IMG/VR virus record: IMGVR_UViG_3300033571_009716
Span: 1 to 37,279 of that record
Reading direction: 5' to 3' (one strand)
Source: a virus
DNA length: 37,279 nt
Numbering within the stretch: position 1 is the stretch's first letter; each line of letters opens with the position of its first letter. The position numbers were made by a program, and so were the translations under genes. The notes below the pieces were generated by a model. It saw only the letters and a program-made list of their open reading frames with translations. It was not told the origin of the DNA and did no database searches. Shown here piece after piece: positions 17,367 to 24,925 of the stretch.

Positions 17367-18744
17367 AAAGTTTTATCCGTTCTTTTGCGTGAGTTTTTCC
17401 ATATTTTGTATTGTCAGCAATATCAAAAATAATAGCCATTGATTTTGTTGGGTGTAAACGTAATGCCCGTCCTATTGATTGCATAATTTTAATTTTAGCT
17501 TTTCCCGCCGAAGCAAAAATAATATTATGTAAATTTGGAATATTAATACCTGTGCTAAATATTTTTGAAACGGCAACTGCAATTATATCATTTCGTTCTT
17601 CCATTAATTTTCTAATTTTTTCTCGTTCTTCGATTTCGGTTGATCCTCTTATAAAATAAATTGGACGTTTATCTTCACATATTTCTTTTAATGCAATTTC
17701 AATATTTATCCCATGATCTATTCTATCGACCATAATAATGGTATTATTATCTAATTTAGATGCAAGTTTAGCTATTATGTTGTTTCTTCTGTCATTATTT
17801 ATTAAATATTCTATTTCATTATTATATGCTTCTGCTGGTTTTGTTACATTTTTTGTAAAATTTGGTATATTACTATGTTCTATATCAAGAACCATTATTT
17901 TAAAATTAGAAACGTAATTTTTTTCTCTAAGATCTTGTGTTTTTTCCTCATATATTACTGGTCCGATTTTACCAATAATATTCCACTGGTCTATTAAAGA
18001 CGATGGCATAGTTCCCGTAAATCCAAATTTATAATCAGTATTTATAAGTTGAAATATTTTATTAATTTCATTACCTTTACGTAAACCATGGGTTTCGTCT
18101 ATAAGAAGAATATCAACTTTATCTAAAATCGATAAATCAGTTTTATCGCTTAATAATATTTGAGTTCCAGCTACAATTGTAGTTGCATCTGGTGTTGGTA
18201 TATTGTTACCCGACCATTTTGTAACTTTTTCCACTCCATAATCTTCAAAATCTTGTGCTGTTTGTGTAACTAATTGTAATGACGGCACAACAACTAACGC
18301 TAAAGCATCAGGTTTGTTCATATTCAACCTTAAGCTTTCAATAACACCAGCCATTATAAGAGTTTTACCACCAGCAGTTGGAATAATAATCACACCTCTA
18401 CCTTTTTTTATAGCTTTTTTGATAGATTTGTCTTGATGATCACGATAAACCATACAATATTTTTTAATAATTGGATCGTCAAATCCATTTTTAAATTTGT
18501 TTTTTAAATTAAAATCTATTTCATATGATAATTGTTCAGAATCTAAATATGCTGTTATATTTTCAAGCAACCCAAGATCAAATCTACCTGATGGTGTAAT
18601 TGCATATAATCTAGCTGGTGTGAATTTATTACCTCTCCCATACGCTGGATTTGCGATAGAAAATTTATTTCTAATAAAATTTAAAACACCAGAATCGGTT
18701 TTAATTTCGCCTTGTTTATCATTTAATAAATTTAAATTAATCAT
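17326..18744 (-). CDS. uvsW: UvsW-type superfamily 2 helicase
   Basis: 472 residues, near T4 UvsW (about 500). It unwinds R-loops and branched DNA, switching origin-type to recombination-driven replication. Walker A PTAGGKT is at 122-128, the DExH box reads DETH (216-219), motif III is FGFTGTMP (234-241) and motif VI is QSIGRALR near residue 430. The C-terminus overlaps the sigma gene by 41 bases and the N-terminal ATG overlaps the uvsY stop by 4 bases, so uvsY-uvsW-55 form one coupled transcript. Confidence 0.93.
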   Translation of the reverse strand: MINLNLLNDKQGEIKTDSGVLNFIRNKFSIANPAYGRGNKFTPARLYAITPSGRFDLGLLENITAYLDSEQLSYEIDFNLKNKFKNGFDDPIIKKYCMVYRDHQDKSIKKAIKKGRGVIIIPTAGGKTLIMAGVIESLRLNMNKPDALALVVVPSLQLVTQTAQDFEDYGVEKVTKWSGNNIPTPDATTIVAGTQILLSDKTDLSILDKVDILLIDETHGLRKGNEINKIFQLINTDYKFGFTGTMPSSLIDQWNIIGKIGPVIYEEKTQDLREKNYVSNFKIMVLDIEHSNIPNFTKNVTKPAEAYNNEIEYLINNDRRNNIIAKLASKLDNNTIIMVDRIDHGINIEIALKEICEDKRPIYFIRGSTEIEEREKIRKLMEERNDIIAVAVSKIFSTGINIPNLHNIIFASAGKAKIKIMQSIGRALRLHPTKSMAIIFDIADNTKYGKTHAKERIKLYETEKYIYSTTKI

Positions 18745-19139
18745 GTTGTTTCCATTACCATTAATTTGGTAGCATTGCTTATATCGTAAGTTGTTGAACT
18801 GAATATTTTTTCAACTTTTTCAAGATATTCGATTATAATATCTATATCTTTTAATTCTTCGTCAATTTTTTTAATTATATCTGAAGATTCTACTTTTTGT
18901 TTTATAGAAACTTTTGGAATACCAGTTGGTATGTTATCAACCGATAATTTTGCTAAAACTTGTTCTTTTAGTTCTTTCTTTTTTCTTTCTAAACCAAGTT
19001 TATGTCTTTTTTGTTCCATTAGCCGAGAAACCCATTTATGTTTAACAGCAGGGAGCATTAATTGCCTATCAAGAATATTGATTTGGTCAATTTTTGTATC
19101 TTCTTTGATTTCTTCGAAATATTTATTAAACAATTCCAT
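18741..19139 (-). CDS. uvsY: UvsY-like recombination mediator
   Basis: 132 residues against 137 in T4. It loads UvsX on gp32-coated single strands. The highly charged helical pattern fits UvsY: KHKWVSRLMEQKRHKLGLER near 34-53, a Lys-rich middle and a C-terminal helix with LEKVEKIFSSTTYDISNATK. Position directly upstream of uvsW, with a 4-base overlap, supports the call because uvsY and uvsW are neighbours in T4-like genomes. It is the first gene of the long minus-strand operon; the 31 bases before it separate it from a divergent plus-strand gene. Confidence 0.85.
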   Translation of the reverse strand: MELFNKYFEEIKEDTKIDQINILDRQLMLPAVKHKWVSRLMEQKRHKLGLERKKKELKEQVLAKLSVDNIPTGIPKVSIKQKVESSDIIKKIDEELKDIDIIIEYLEKVEKIFSSTTYDISNATKLMVMETT

Positions 19140-19147
19140 AAATTATT

Positions 19148-19155
19148 TATAAGTA
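19148..19155 (+). promoter_or_regulatory. Late-promoter-like TATAAGTA
   Basis: One base off the T4 late element TATAAATA, 15 bases before the ATG at 19171. The same octamer recurs at 26355 and 35598, each time just before a plus-strand gene. Confidence 0.5.
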
Positions 19156-19170
19156 CTTGTAATATAACAT

Positions 19171-19398
19171 ATGTTTAATAAATTTCAAGTGTTAGTTAAT
19201 CAATTATTATCAGAAGATAATAGCGCAGGTGCCGTATTTGGAAACGCAACGGCAGATCCTAATAATAATATTGTAACAACTGATGATATAAAAACAACAA
19301 TGGCTATTGCTGGTGGTACTAAAAAAACTAAAAAAAAGAAAAGATTTTTTCCAGTTGCAAAAAGAAAATTACCAGAAACCGTTATAATTAAACGTTAA
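19171..19398 (+). CDS. Small basic protein with possible capsid-targeting N-terminus
   Basis: 75 residues. The first 15 (MFNKFQVLVNQLLSE) resemble the amphipathic capsid-targeting leaders of T4 internal proteins, ending in LSE, which fits the L/IxE cleavage rule of the gp21 prohead protease. The C-terminus is very basic (TKKTKKKKRFFPVAKRK), suggesting DNA binding. Together they suggest a protein packaged inside the head (inference). A late-type promoter element precedes it and its stop shares one base with the next start. Confidence 0.72.
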   Translation: MFNKFQVLVNQLLSEDNSAGAVFGNATADPNNNIVTTDDIKTTMAIAGGTKKTKKKKRFFPVAKRKLPETVIIKR

Positions 19399-19838
19399 TG
19401 GATACTGGACATTGGATTTTAAAAGAAGGTGTTAGTATTACCGATAAATCTTTTGGATTTATATATGAAATAACAAATACAATATCTAATAAAAAATATA
19501 TCGGTAAAAAACAATGTTCATCTCGTGTTAAACGTAAACCTTTAAAAGGTAAAACCAGAAATAGAATTGATTTTAAAGAATCGGATTGGAAAACATATAC
19601 AAGTTCATCAAATGAACTTATAAAAGACATTCAAAAATACGGAAAAGATAAATTTGAATTTAAAATATTAAAAGTATGTGATTCTAAATGGGCTTTAGCG
19701 TATTTTGAAGCTAAAGAACAAATGGAAAAGGATGTTTTATTTAGAGAAGATTACTATAATGGCATTTTAAACATGAGAATAGGTAAAGCACCTAAAGAAG
19801 AACTAAAGAAATTTAACAATAATAAGGTAATTATATAG
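19398..19838 (+). CDS. GIY-YIG-like nuclease domain protein
   Basis: 146 residues. GFIYEITNTISNKKYIGKKQ (about 17-36) matches the GIY...YIG core, WKTYTSSSNEL (about 67-77) matches the following W-x-Y-x-S-S block, and a Glu in YFEAKEQ could be the metal ligand. Such proteins in T4-like phages are related to homing or repair nucleases. It has only the catalytic domain, with no obvious DNA-binding domain. Not inserted in an interrupted gene here, so homing activity is not demonstrated. Start shares one base with the preceding stop. Confidence 0.68.
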   Translation: MDTGHWILKEGVSITDKSFGFIYEITNTISNKKYIGKKQCSSRVKRKPLKGKTRNRIDFKESDWKTYTSSSNELIKDIQKYGKDKFEFKILKVCDSKWALAYFEAKEQMEKDVLFREDYYNGILNMRIGKAPKEELKKFNNNKVII

Positions 19839-19841
19839 ATT

Positions 19842-20384
19842 ATGAGCCACTGTATTTATTGCAATTCTACCACATACGGTAAACCATGCATTTTTTCTCC
19901 ACAAAACGTTCATGTTCATTTTGGAGAACCAAATAAATGTATTTATTGTGGCTCAAAAGTACTAGGCGGTGGGTGTTTATTTAATCCTTTTGGTAAAAAT
20001 CATATTAGAGGGCCAGAATATCTTGCCAACGTCAAAGAACAAGTTGAAAAATCAGTAATTTTAAATTATCTTTATGAAAATATTAGTAGAGATTCTTTTA
20101 ATGGTCATTTAACACCTCTTAGTCGTTTTTACAGACGTTTGCGTGATATTGTTAGTAGTGCAAGTCAACCTCTACTTGAGGCTTTGAACCTTCAATGTAA
20201 ACCAACATACGCTAATTTGTCAAAAGAACATAATATTAAAGCATTTGAAGTAAAAGAAAGACTTGTTGAGCAATACAAACAAATTAACAATACTTTAAAA
20301 CATGCAAATTTGTCATTTCCACAAGAATTGGTTGAAGAAATTTTAATAGATGCTATAATTTCAGCTAGTGAAGAGAAAGCATAA
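19842..20384 (+). CDS. Protein with two tandem zinc-ribbon-like motifs
   Basis: 180 residues. Two copies of CxxC-x8-C-x7/8-H occur in the first 60 residues: Cys4, Cys7, Cys16, His24 (or His26) and Cys33, Cys36, Cys45, His54. Each looks like a small zinc-binding knuckle (CIYCNST / CIYCGSK). The remaining 120 residues are helical and carry no recognised domain. Role unknown; nucleic acid or protein binding is plausible. It starts 3 bases after the GIY-YIG-like gene. Confidence 0.72.
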   Translation: MSHCIYCNSTTYGKPCIFSPQNVHVHFGEPNKCIYCGSKVLGGGCLFNPFGKNHIRGPEYLANVKEQVEKSVILNYLYENISRDSFNGHLTPLSRFYRRLRDIVSSASQPLLEALNLQCKPTYANLSKEHNIKAFEVKERLVEQYKQINNTLKHANLSFPQELVEEILIDAIISASEEKA

Positions 20385-20850
20385 ACAGTATTTTATATAC
20401 TATTTAAAAGAAAACATTTTTATTTTTGATGTATTCGATTATATCGAAGAGTTAGCGGCAGATTATGTTGATTACTGCTTTGAATGGAAAATGGTAAAAG
20501 ATAATTTTGTTTCCGAAAAAAATATAACTATTAAAGAATACGTTGAATCTTGTGCAGATGATACCGTATTAAGTATAGATTTTTTTAAAAATAAAACAAA
20601 TTCAAAATTTTTATGTTATTTTAAACCTAAAAAAGAATTAAATCTTTGGTCAAATTATTTTAAAAATCCTAATAAATTTATTAAAAAAAGCAAAAATATA
20701 TTAAAATGTAAATTACTCAATTTTAAAGAAGTACCAGAAGAATTAAATTTGTTTCAAAATATAAAAGGACGATTTAATAACATTCCATGTATTTTACCTA
20801 CAGGAGAAGATGAAGATTTTTTACTTAAAAATTTAAAAAAAATGAAATAG
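20368..20850 (+). CDS. Hypothetical protein, probable GTG start
   Basis: About 160 residues, no family recognised. Acidic N-terminal third with many aromatic residues (FIFDVFDYIEELAADYVDYC), Lys/Asn-rich middle. The only upstream start is GTG at 20368, overlapping the preceding gene by 17 bases; the next in-frame Met is about 40 codons in, so the N-terminus is uncertain. Its stop is followed at once by a consensus sigma-70 promoter for the next region. Confidence 0.6.
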   Translation: MKRKHKQYFIYYLKENIFIFDVFDYIEELAADYVDYCFEWKMVKDNFVSEKNITIKEYVESCADDTVLSIDFFKNKTNSKFLCYFKPKKELNLWSNYFKNPNKFIKKSKNILKCKLLNFKEVPEELNLFQNIKGRFNNIPCILPTGEDEDFLLKNLKKMK

Positions 20851-20855
20851 CTCTC

Positions 20856-20884
20856 TTGACAAAACAATACTACATCGGTATAAT
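20856..20884 (+). promoter_or_regulatory. Consensus sigma-70 promoter (TTGACA-17-TATAAT)
   Basis: TTGACA at 20856-20861, exactly 17 bases, TATAAT at 20879-20884: both hexamers match the bacterial housekeeping consensus perfectly. The predicted transcript starts near 20891, giving about 140 bases of untranslated leader before the gene at 21032. This should be read by unmodified host RNA polymerase, so an early transcript is expected. Confidence 0.85.
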
Positions 20885-20996
20885 ATCAATGTGCGGTTTT
20901 TATAAGATATTATAATATTTTTAATACAATAAAATTAAAATAATACCTTTTTATATTAAATTTATAATTGAATTAAACCTACATATAATATATTCA

Positions 20997-21025
20997 TTGA
21001 AAAATTTAATTTTTGTTGTTATAAT
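20997..21025 (+). promoter_or_regulatory. Strong sigma-70-type promoter abutting the start codon
   Basis: TTGAAA at 20997-21002, 17 bases, TATAAT at 21020-21025, six bases before the ATG at 21032. Transcription would begin at or next to the A of that ATG, giving a leaderless message if this start is right. An alternative ATG at 21041 would have only a 9-base leader and no Shine-Dalgarno. Confidence 0.7.
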
Positions 21026-21031
21026 TGACAC

Positions 21032-21805
21032 ATGAACACAATGGTCATAGGTGATGTGCATAATCACATTAAAGCTGCTGAAGAATTAGCGTCTCGCTAT
21101 GAAAAATCACACAAAATAATTTTTGTTGGTGATTATTTTGATGATTTTTACGATACTCCCGATATAGCCGCCGCTACTGCTATGTGGTTAAAAGAATCTT
21201 TACATAAACCAAACAGAATTCATTTGTATGGTAATCACGATCTTCATTATTCACCATTCTGTGAAGTTAATGGTAAAAAACTTTATATGTGTTCTGGATA
21301 TGAGCCTATAAAAGATGAAAGTGTAAAAAAAATTTTAAACTCAGATGATTGGATTAAAATGAAACTTTATCATTTTGAAAGTGGAATTCATTTTACTCAT
21401 GCGGGTATTGCAAAAGAATTTTTTGAACATCCTATTAACGGCTTAACCAATGAAACTATTTTTGAAACTATAAAAAAAACCGAAACAAATTTTTATAACA
21501 GAGAACAATCAGATGTTATCGGTGGTGCGGGGTATTGTAGGGGTGGTACTAATCCAGTTGGTGGTATTACTTGGAATGATCACAATATGGAAGCAAACCC
21601 AATACGAAACATTACACAAGTTTACGGGCATACGCCAGTGAACAATATTGATATTTTGGAAGATAACAATGGTACTAATGTATGTATTGATTGTGGATTA
21701 TCAGAAATATTAGAAATTGATGTTGATGGTAATTTTAGTATCGTAGAAACAGAATTTGACAATTTCTATGATCCATATAAGAATATTAATAACAAATGGG
21801 GATAA
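21032..21805 (+). CDS. Calcineurin-like metallophosphoesterase
   Basis: 257 residues. The phosphoesterase motifs are complete: GDVHNH (7-12), GDYFDD (33-38), GNHD (67-70), a FTHAG block in the middle and YGHTP near 200. These give a two-metal site for a protein phosphatase or nucleotide/nucleic acid phosphoesterase; the substrate is unknown. It lacks the extra domains of gp47, so it is not a recombination nuclease. It is first behind two strong host-type promoters and precedes the lysis group, ending where the lipoprotein gene begins. Confidence 0.85.
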   Translation: MNTMVIGDVHNHIKAAEELASRYEKSHKIIFVGDYFDDFYDTPDIAAATAMWLKESLHKPNRIHLYGNHDLHYSPFCEVNGKKLYMCSGYEPIKDESVKKILNSDDWIKMKLYHFESGIHFTHAGIAKEFFEHPINGLTNETIFETIKKTETNFYNREQSDVIGGAGYCRGGTNPVGGITWNDHNMEANPIRNITQVYGHTPVNNIDILEDNNGTNVCIDCGLSEILEIDVDGNFSIVETEFDNFYDPYKNINNKWG

Positions 21806-21807
21806 AT

Positions 21808-22101
21808 ATGAAAATGAATAGTACAATATTTTTTATTATAATTGGATCTTTGTTAATAGCTGGCTGTGCCGCCATTGAAAAGAAAAAACAAACACCACCT
21901 AGCGTATCAACAGAAAAAGTTATTCAATCATTAAATGATACTAAAATCGATCTTGAACAAGCAGGACAAGCTAACACAAAAGTTGCAGCAAATATAGATA
22001 AAGCTTTAACACTCGCTGAAAGACTTGATGTTCTTTTGGATCAAATTGAAAAAGAACAACAAAATTTAACAACTAAAAATGTTATTAAACCCATAAAATG
22101 A
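21808..22101 (+). CDS. Small lipoprotein, possible outer spanin
   Basis: 97 residues from the ATG at 21808, chosen because GGGG at 21798-21801 gives it a Shine-Dalgarno at good distance; an ATG at 21796 in the same frame would overlap the previous gene. The N-terminus is a hydrophobic signal with lipobox LIAGC, so it should be lipidated and exported. The mature part is a short helical stretch with heptad character (Leu/Ala/Ile). In this place, two genes before the holin candidate, it could be the outer-membrane half of a spanin pair, or an Lpp-like spacer. Confidence 0.75.
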   Translation: MKMNSTIFFIIIGSLLIAGCAAIEKKKQTPPSVSTEKVIQSLNDTKIDLEQAGQANTKVAANIDKALTLAERLDVLLDQIEKEQQNLTTKNVIKPIK

Positions 22102-22631
22102 AAAATTTATTACCATTATTATTTTTACTGACAATTAGCACAACAAGTTTTGGACAATTTTGGAAACCAAAAGCAAAACCAAGTCCAACACCTGTTTTGG
22201 CTACAAAACCAATTTTGTCATCAAAAAATAACTCTCTACAGGAAGCAAAAGCTGTTATCAAAGAACTTAATAATGAGCTTACCGCTGCAAAAACAACTAA
22301 TGCTGAGTTAAAAACTAAATTAAATTCAGCTAATAGTAAAGTTAAAGAAGCCGAATTGAACACACAAAAAGTTCAAAAAAATGCAGATTCTTTAAAAGCA
22401 TGGGGGATAGAACAACAAGATCAAGCATTTCAATGGATGGACAAATATACCAAGACAATTAAAAGATATCATCGTCTTAAAAACGTAGCAGCTGTTGTGG
22501 CTGGTCTTTTTGGCGCAATGTTAGGCATGTGGTGCATGAGATTGGTCCCTCCCGTTTACGCAGCATACGCACTTGCATTACCTATTGCGGGTGCTGTATT
22601 GGCTTTTGGGACTGTTTGGATGTTTTTCTGA
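22098..22631 (+). CDS. Exported coiled-coil membrane protein of the lysis group
   Basis: 177 residues. Residues 1-20 are a clean signal peptide ending SFGQ. A Pro/Lys-rich linker (22-40) is followed by a long coiled coil (about 45-100) and two hydrophobic segments near 129-147 and 152-176. Overlaps the lipoprotein gene by 4 bases. The exported coiled coil recalls spanins, but the C-terminal membrane pair differs from the usual single N-terminal anchor of inner spanins. Function in lysis or envelope attachment is inferred from position. Confidence 0.68.
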   Translation: MKNLLPLLFLLTISTTSFGQFWKPKAKPSPTPVLATKPILSSKNNSLQEAKAVIKELNNELTAAKTTNAELKTKLNSANSKVKEAELNTQKVQKNADSLKAWGIEQQDQAFQWMDKYTKTIKRYHRLKNVAAVVAGLFGAMLGMWCMRLVPPVYAAYALALPIAGAVLAFGTVWMFF

Positions 22632-22661
22632 TAAGTATTATCAGAAGGACATTCAAAAGTA

Positions 22662-23132
22662 ATGTGGGACAAAATAACAACAATAGGACAATCGTTAGCA
22701 GCAATGCTAACACATGATAAAGCACCACCAAATACTCCACCTGAATATGTGGAGGAAATGAAATCAATCAACATTTTAAGAAGTAAAAAGTTTTTTATTG
22801 TTTTTACTTCTATATTGATGTTACTTGGGTTTTATAGTGTTAGTGTTTTTATTTTATTTTTAACTGCAACAGTACCTATTATTACAACACCATTTGTAAC
22901 AATATTCGTTGAAACGATAAAAATATTTGCAATCATTATTTCAGCATATCTTGGATTACAAGCAGCTATTGATTTTAAATATAATAGTTCATCCAATGTT
23001 AATTTAAACAGTGAAATTAAATATGCGAAAGAAGAAGTTCAGCAAACCATAATAGAAATATATGCTGAAAAGTATAAAGATGATCCATCTTATGCTCCAT
23101 TAAAATGGGTGGAGGAACAACCACATGAATAA
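22662..23132 (+). CDS. Two-segment membrane protein, holin candidate
   Basis: 156 residues with two predicted membrane helices (about 43-68 and 75-100) joined by a short turn and a charged C-terminal tail. No holin family motif is certain. It directly precedes and overlaps by 8 bases the M15 endolysin, and a small double-spanning protein in that place is typical of holins. A Shine-Dalgarno-like AGAAGGA lies about 13 bases before the ATG. Confidence 0.65.
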   Translation: MWDKITTIGQSLAAMLTHDKAPPNTPPEYVEEMKSINILRSKKFFIVFTSILMLLGFYSVSVFILFLTATVPIITTPFVTIFVETIKIFAIIISAYLGLQAAIDFKYNSSSNVNLNSEIKYAKEEVQQTIIEIYAEKYKDDPSYAPLKWVEEQPHE

Positions 23133-23598
23133 TTGGCCTAAACAAAATTTCACTTCAATGACCGCTTTTTATGGTTCAGTTGGAGAAAACATGACACAAA
23201 TACAACTCCCTTATGAAATGTATTTGGCGTGGGATGAAAAAGCTAAAGTTAAAAAAATATCTTGTAATAAAAAATGTGCAGAGTCTTTACATGCCATTTT
23301 TGAACAAACATTAAAAACATATAGTTTAAAAGATATACAAAAATTAAAACTCAACAGTTTTGGGGGTTGTGTTAATGTTAGAAAAATGCGTGGCGGTTCT
23401 GCTTGGTCCATTCATTCTTGGGGTGCTGCTGTTGATCTAGATCCTGACAGAAATAGACTTAAATGGGGAAGAGATAAAGCAGTTTTTGCTAAAAAAGAAT
23501 ATGATGCATTTTGGAATATTGTAGAAGATGAAGGTTGGGTTAGTCTAGGAAGAGTTAAAAACTATGATTGGATGCATTTTCAAGCAGCCAATCTTTAA
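23125..23598 (+). CDS. M15-family peptidase, endolysin
   Basis: 157 residues. The zinc peptidase pattern of the VanY/M15 family is present: SIHSWGAAVDLD with His97 and Asp104, and DWMHFQ with His151. These cut the peptide stems of peptidoglycan. No signal sequence, so access to the wall should need a holin, which the preceding gene may supply. GGAGG about 8 bases before the ATG is the clearest Shine-Dalgarno in the region. The 3' end overlaps the convergent bilin reductase gene by 4 bases. Confidence 0.88.
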   Translation: MNNWPKQNFTSMTAFYGSVGENMTQIQLPYEMYLAWDEKAKVKKISCNKKCAESLHAIFEQTLKTYSLKDIQKLKLNSFGGCVNVRKMRGGSAWSIHSWGAAVDLDPDRNRLKWGRDKAVFAKKEYDAFWNIVEDEGWVSLGRVKNYDWMHFQAANL

Positions 23599-24263
23599 TA
23601 TACAGGAAAAAGAATTGTATCGATAAATTCTCTGGCTTTGGCTGCACCGATATAAGCTGATAGTGCTTTTGAAGTTTTATCATTTTTTCTTTGATTAAAA
23701 GAATAATCATTTTGAATGGCTATTGATTTTTTAACATCATTAGGTTCCAAATAGCAACCATTTAAATTTTGATTTTCTACAAAATTAACATATTTCATAA
23801 ATAAACCAGTAAATTCTTTTATTAAAACTTTTTGATCTAAATTTTTAGGGCTTATACATATAAAATTTTCCGAAAAGAAATTAGCCCATTCGGGTAACTT
23901 TCTTTCATTTTCGATATATTTTACTTTTAATTCTTTTAATCTAACAGGTAAAATTAAATTGTTATAAGGACATTTAGTAAAATCACAAAATACACCAGTT
24001 ACTATATTGTTCAATGCGATTACATCGAAGCCGTATATGGGTATATTTTTAAAATAAGATGGAAAAAATGTGCAATGTAGTACTTCTATTTTGCCATTAA
24101 TACTTTTAAAGTATTCTAAATGACCATAACGAATTGATGGGTTAAAATAAAAATTATTTTCCCAAATAATATCTTCGTTATTTTCTATCTCACTGCGATA
24201 TTTAATTTTTTGAAAATATTTATCGGCTATTTCTTTGTGCGAATTATATAATTCTTTAATCAT
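23595..24263 (-). CDS. pcyX: Ferredoxin-dependent bilin reductase, PcyX-like
   Basis: 222 residues, the size of phage FDBRs. Alignment by eye with cyanophage PebS is gap-free over two key stretches. His63 (in LHCTFFPS) sits where PcyA has its catalytic His88 and PebS has Asn88; Asp80 (in YGFDVIAL) matches the essential Asp105, the 17-residue spacing being the same; Asp195 (in RKNDKTSK) matches Asp206 of PebS. The C-terminus LSAYIGAAKAREFIDTILFP is family-typical. The enzyme should reduce biliverdin with electrons from ferredoxin. Keeping the histidine points to the PcyA/PcyX branch. The product cannot be fixed from sequence; viral PcyX enzymes are reported to make phycoerythrobilin. The start overlaps the heme oxygenase stop by 4 bases. 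Confidence 0.88.
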   Translation of the reverse strand: MIKELYNSHKEIADKYFQKIKYRSEIENNEDIIWENNFYFNPSIRYGHLEYFKSINGKIEVLHCTFFPSYFKNIPIYGFDVIALNNIVTGVFCDFTKCPYNNLILPVRLKELKVKYIENERKLPEWANFFSENFICISPKNLDQKVLIKEFTGLFMKYVNFVENQNLNGCYLEPNDVKKSIAIQNDYSFNQRKNDKTSKALSAYIGAAKAREFIDTILFPVY

Positions 24264-24793
24264 CCCATGATTTTATCTAAAATTTTATTATGATTTTCGT
24301 AAACTTTATTTACTTCAAAAATAAATTGATCTTCATCTTCAGGTGAAATAACAAGCATAGATCTAATTTTTGTAATTGTTTCCTTTGTATTGTTATATTT
24401 TAAAGAAGAATTGTATTTTATGTGTTTAGAAAGCATTTGACCACCATATACGTCTTTTAACCATTCGACATATACAACAGGAAGAAGCATTAAATCTGAT
24501 TTTTGACCTAATTCATTCATCCATTCAAAATAATGTAAATCGTTGATTGTAAAAACACAACCATCTTTAGCATATTGCATAAGATCATTATTCATCAAGA
24601 ATGATCTAATAAGTTCTCCCGATAAATTCAATCTTTGTTCAATATACATGAAAATTGGTAAAAGATTTTGTAGATATAAAAAATATTTTTGATCGGGAAG
24701 TTCACCTTTTAGTAAAGATACATGAAAAGAATGATTTTCTGAAGAATCATGCAGGTCTTTTGTTTGATGTTTAAGTTTTTCTTGAAAATTCAT
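24260..24793 (-). CDS. ho: Heme oxygenase
   Basis: 177 residues, shorter than cyanobacterial HO1 (about 235). Opens heme to biliverdin, CO and iron with ferredoxin as likely reductant. LKHQTKDLHDSSENHSF at the N-terminus is the heme oxygenase opening with proximal heme ligand His15. YVEWLKDVYGGQMLSKHI is the distal helix with its flexible GG pair. The C-terminal membrane anchor of animal enzymes is absent. First gene of a two-gene operon; the bilin reductase follows with a 4-base overlap, so biliverdin is passed straight to it. The operon is minus strand inside a plus-strand region. Confidence 0.92.
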   Translation of the reverse strand: MNFQEKLKHQTKDLHDSSENHSFHVSLLKGELPDQKYFLYLQNLLPIFMYIEQRLNLSGELIRSFLMNNDLMQYAKDGCVFTINDLHYFEWMNELGQKSDLMLLPVVYVEWLKDVYGGQMLSKHIKYNSSLKYNNTKETITKIRSMLVISPEDEDQFIFEVNKVYENHNKILDKIMG

Positions 24794-24925
24794 ACGTATA
24801 TAAATGTTAATCTATTTTAACAAAATGTCAACTAAATATTAATATGATAAATTTTTTATTAAAAATGTTTTTGTCATTAGAATTTCCAATACGCTTTTTA
24901 AAGATAGAAGAGTAAGTAATATAAT

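Noticed and set aside
19398-19838. GIY-YIG-like gene considered as an active homing element interrupting a gene
   Set aside because: Neighbouring genes are intact and it fits their spacing (1 and 3 bases), so there is no sign of an intron or interrupted gene.
20889-20915. Eight-codon open frame MCGFYKIL right after the consensus promoter, starting like a class II glutamine amidotransferase (MCGx)
   Set aside because: Too short to judge, stops at once, and no further amidotransferase motif follows in any frame nearby. Probably chance.
24794-24831. TTGACA on the minus strand upstream of heme oxygenase as a sigma-70 promoter
   Set aside because: The -35 match is exact, but no -10 hexamer lies at 16-18 bases; the nearest TATATA is about 22 bases away. 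A promoter is likely in this gap but I cannot place it.
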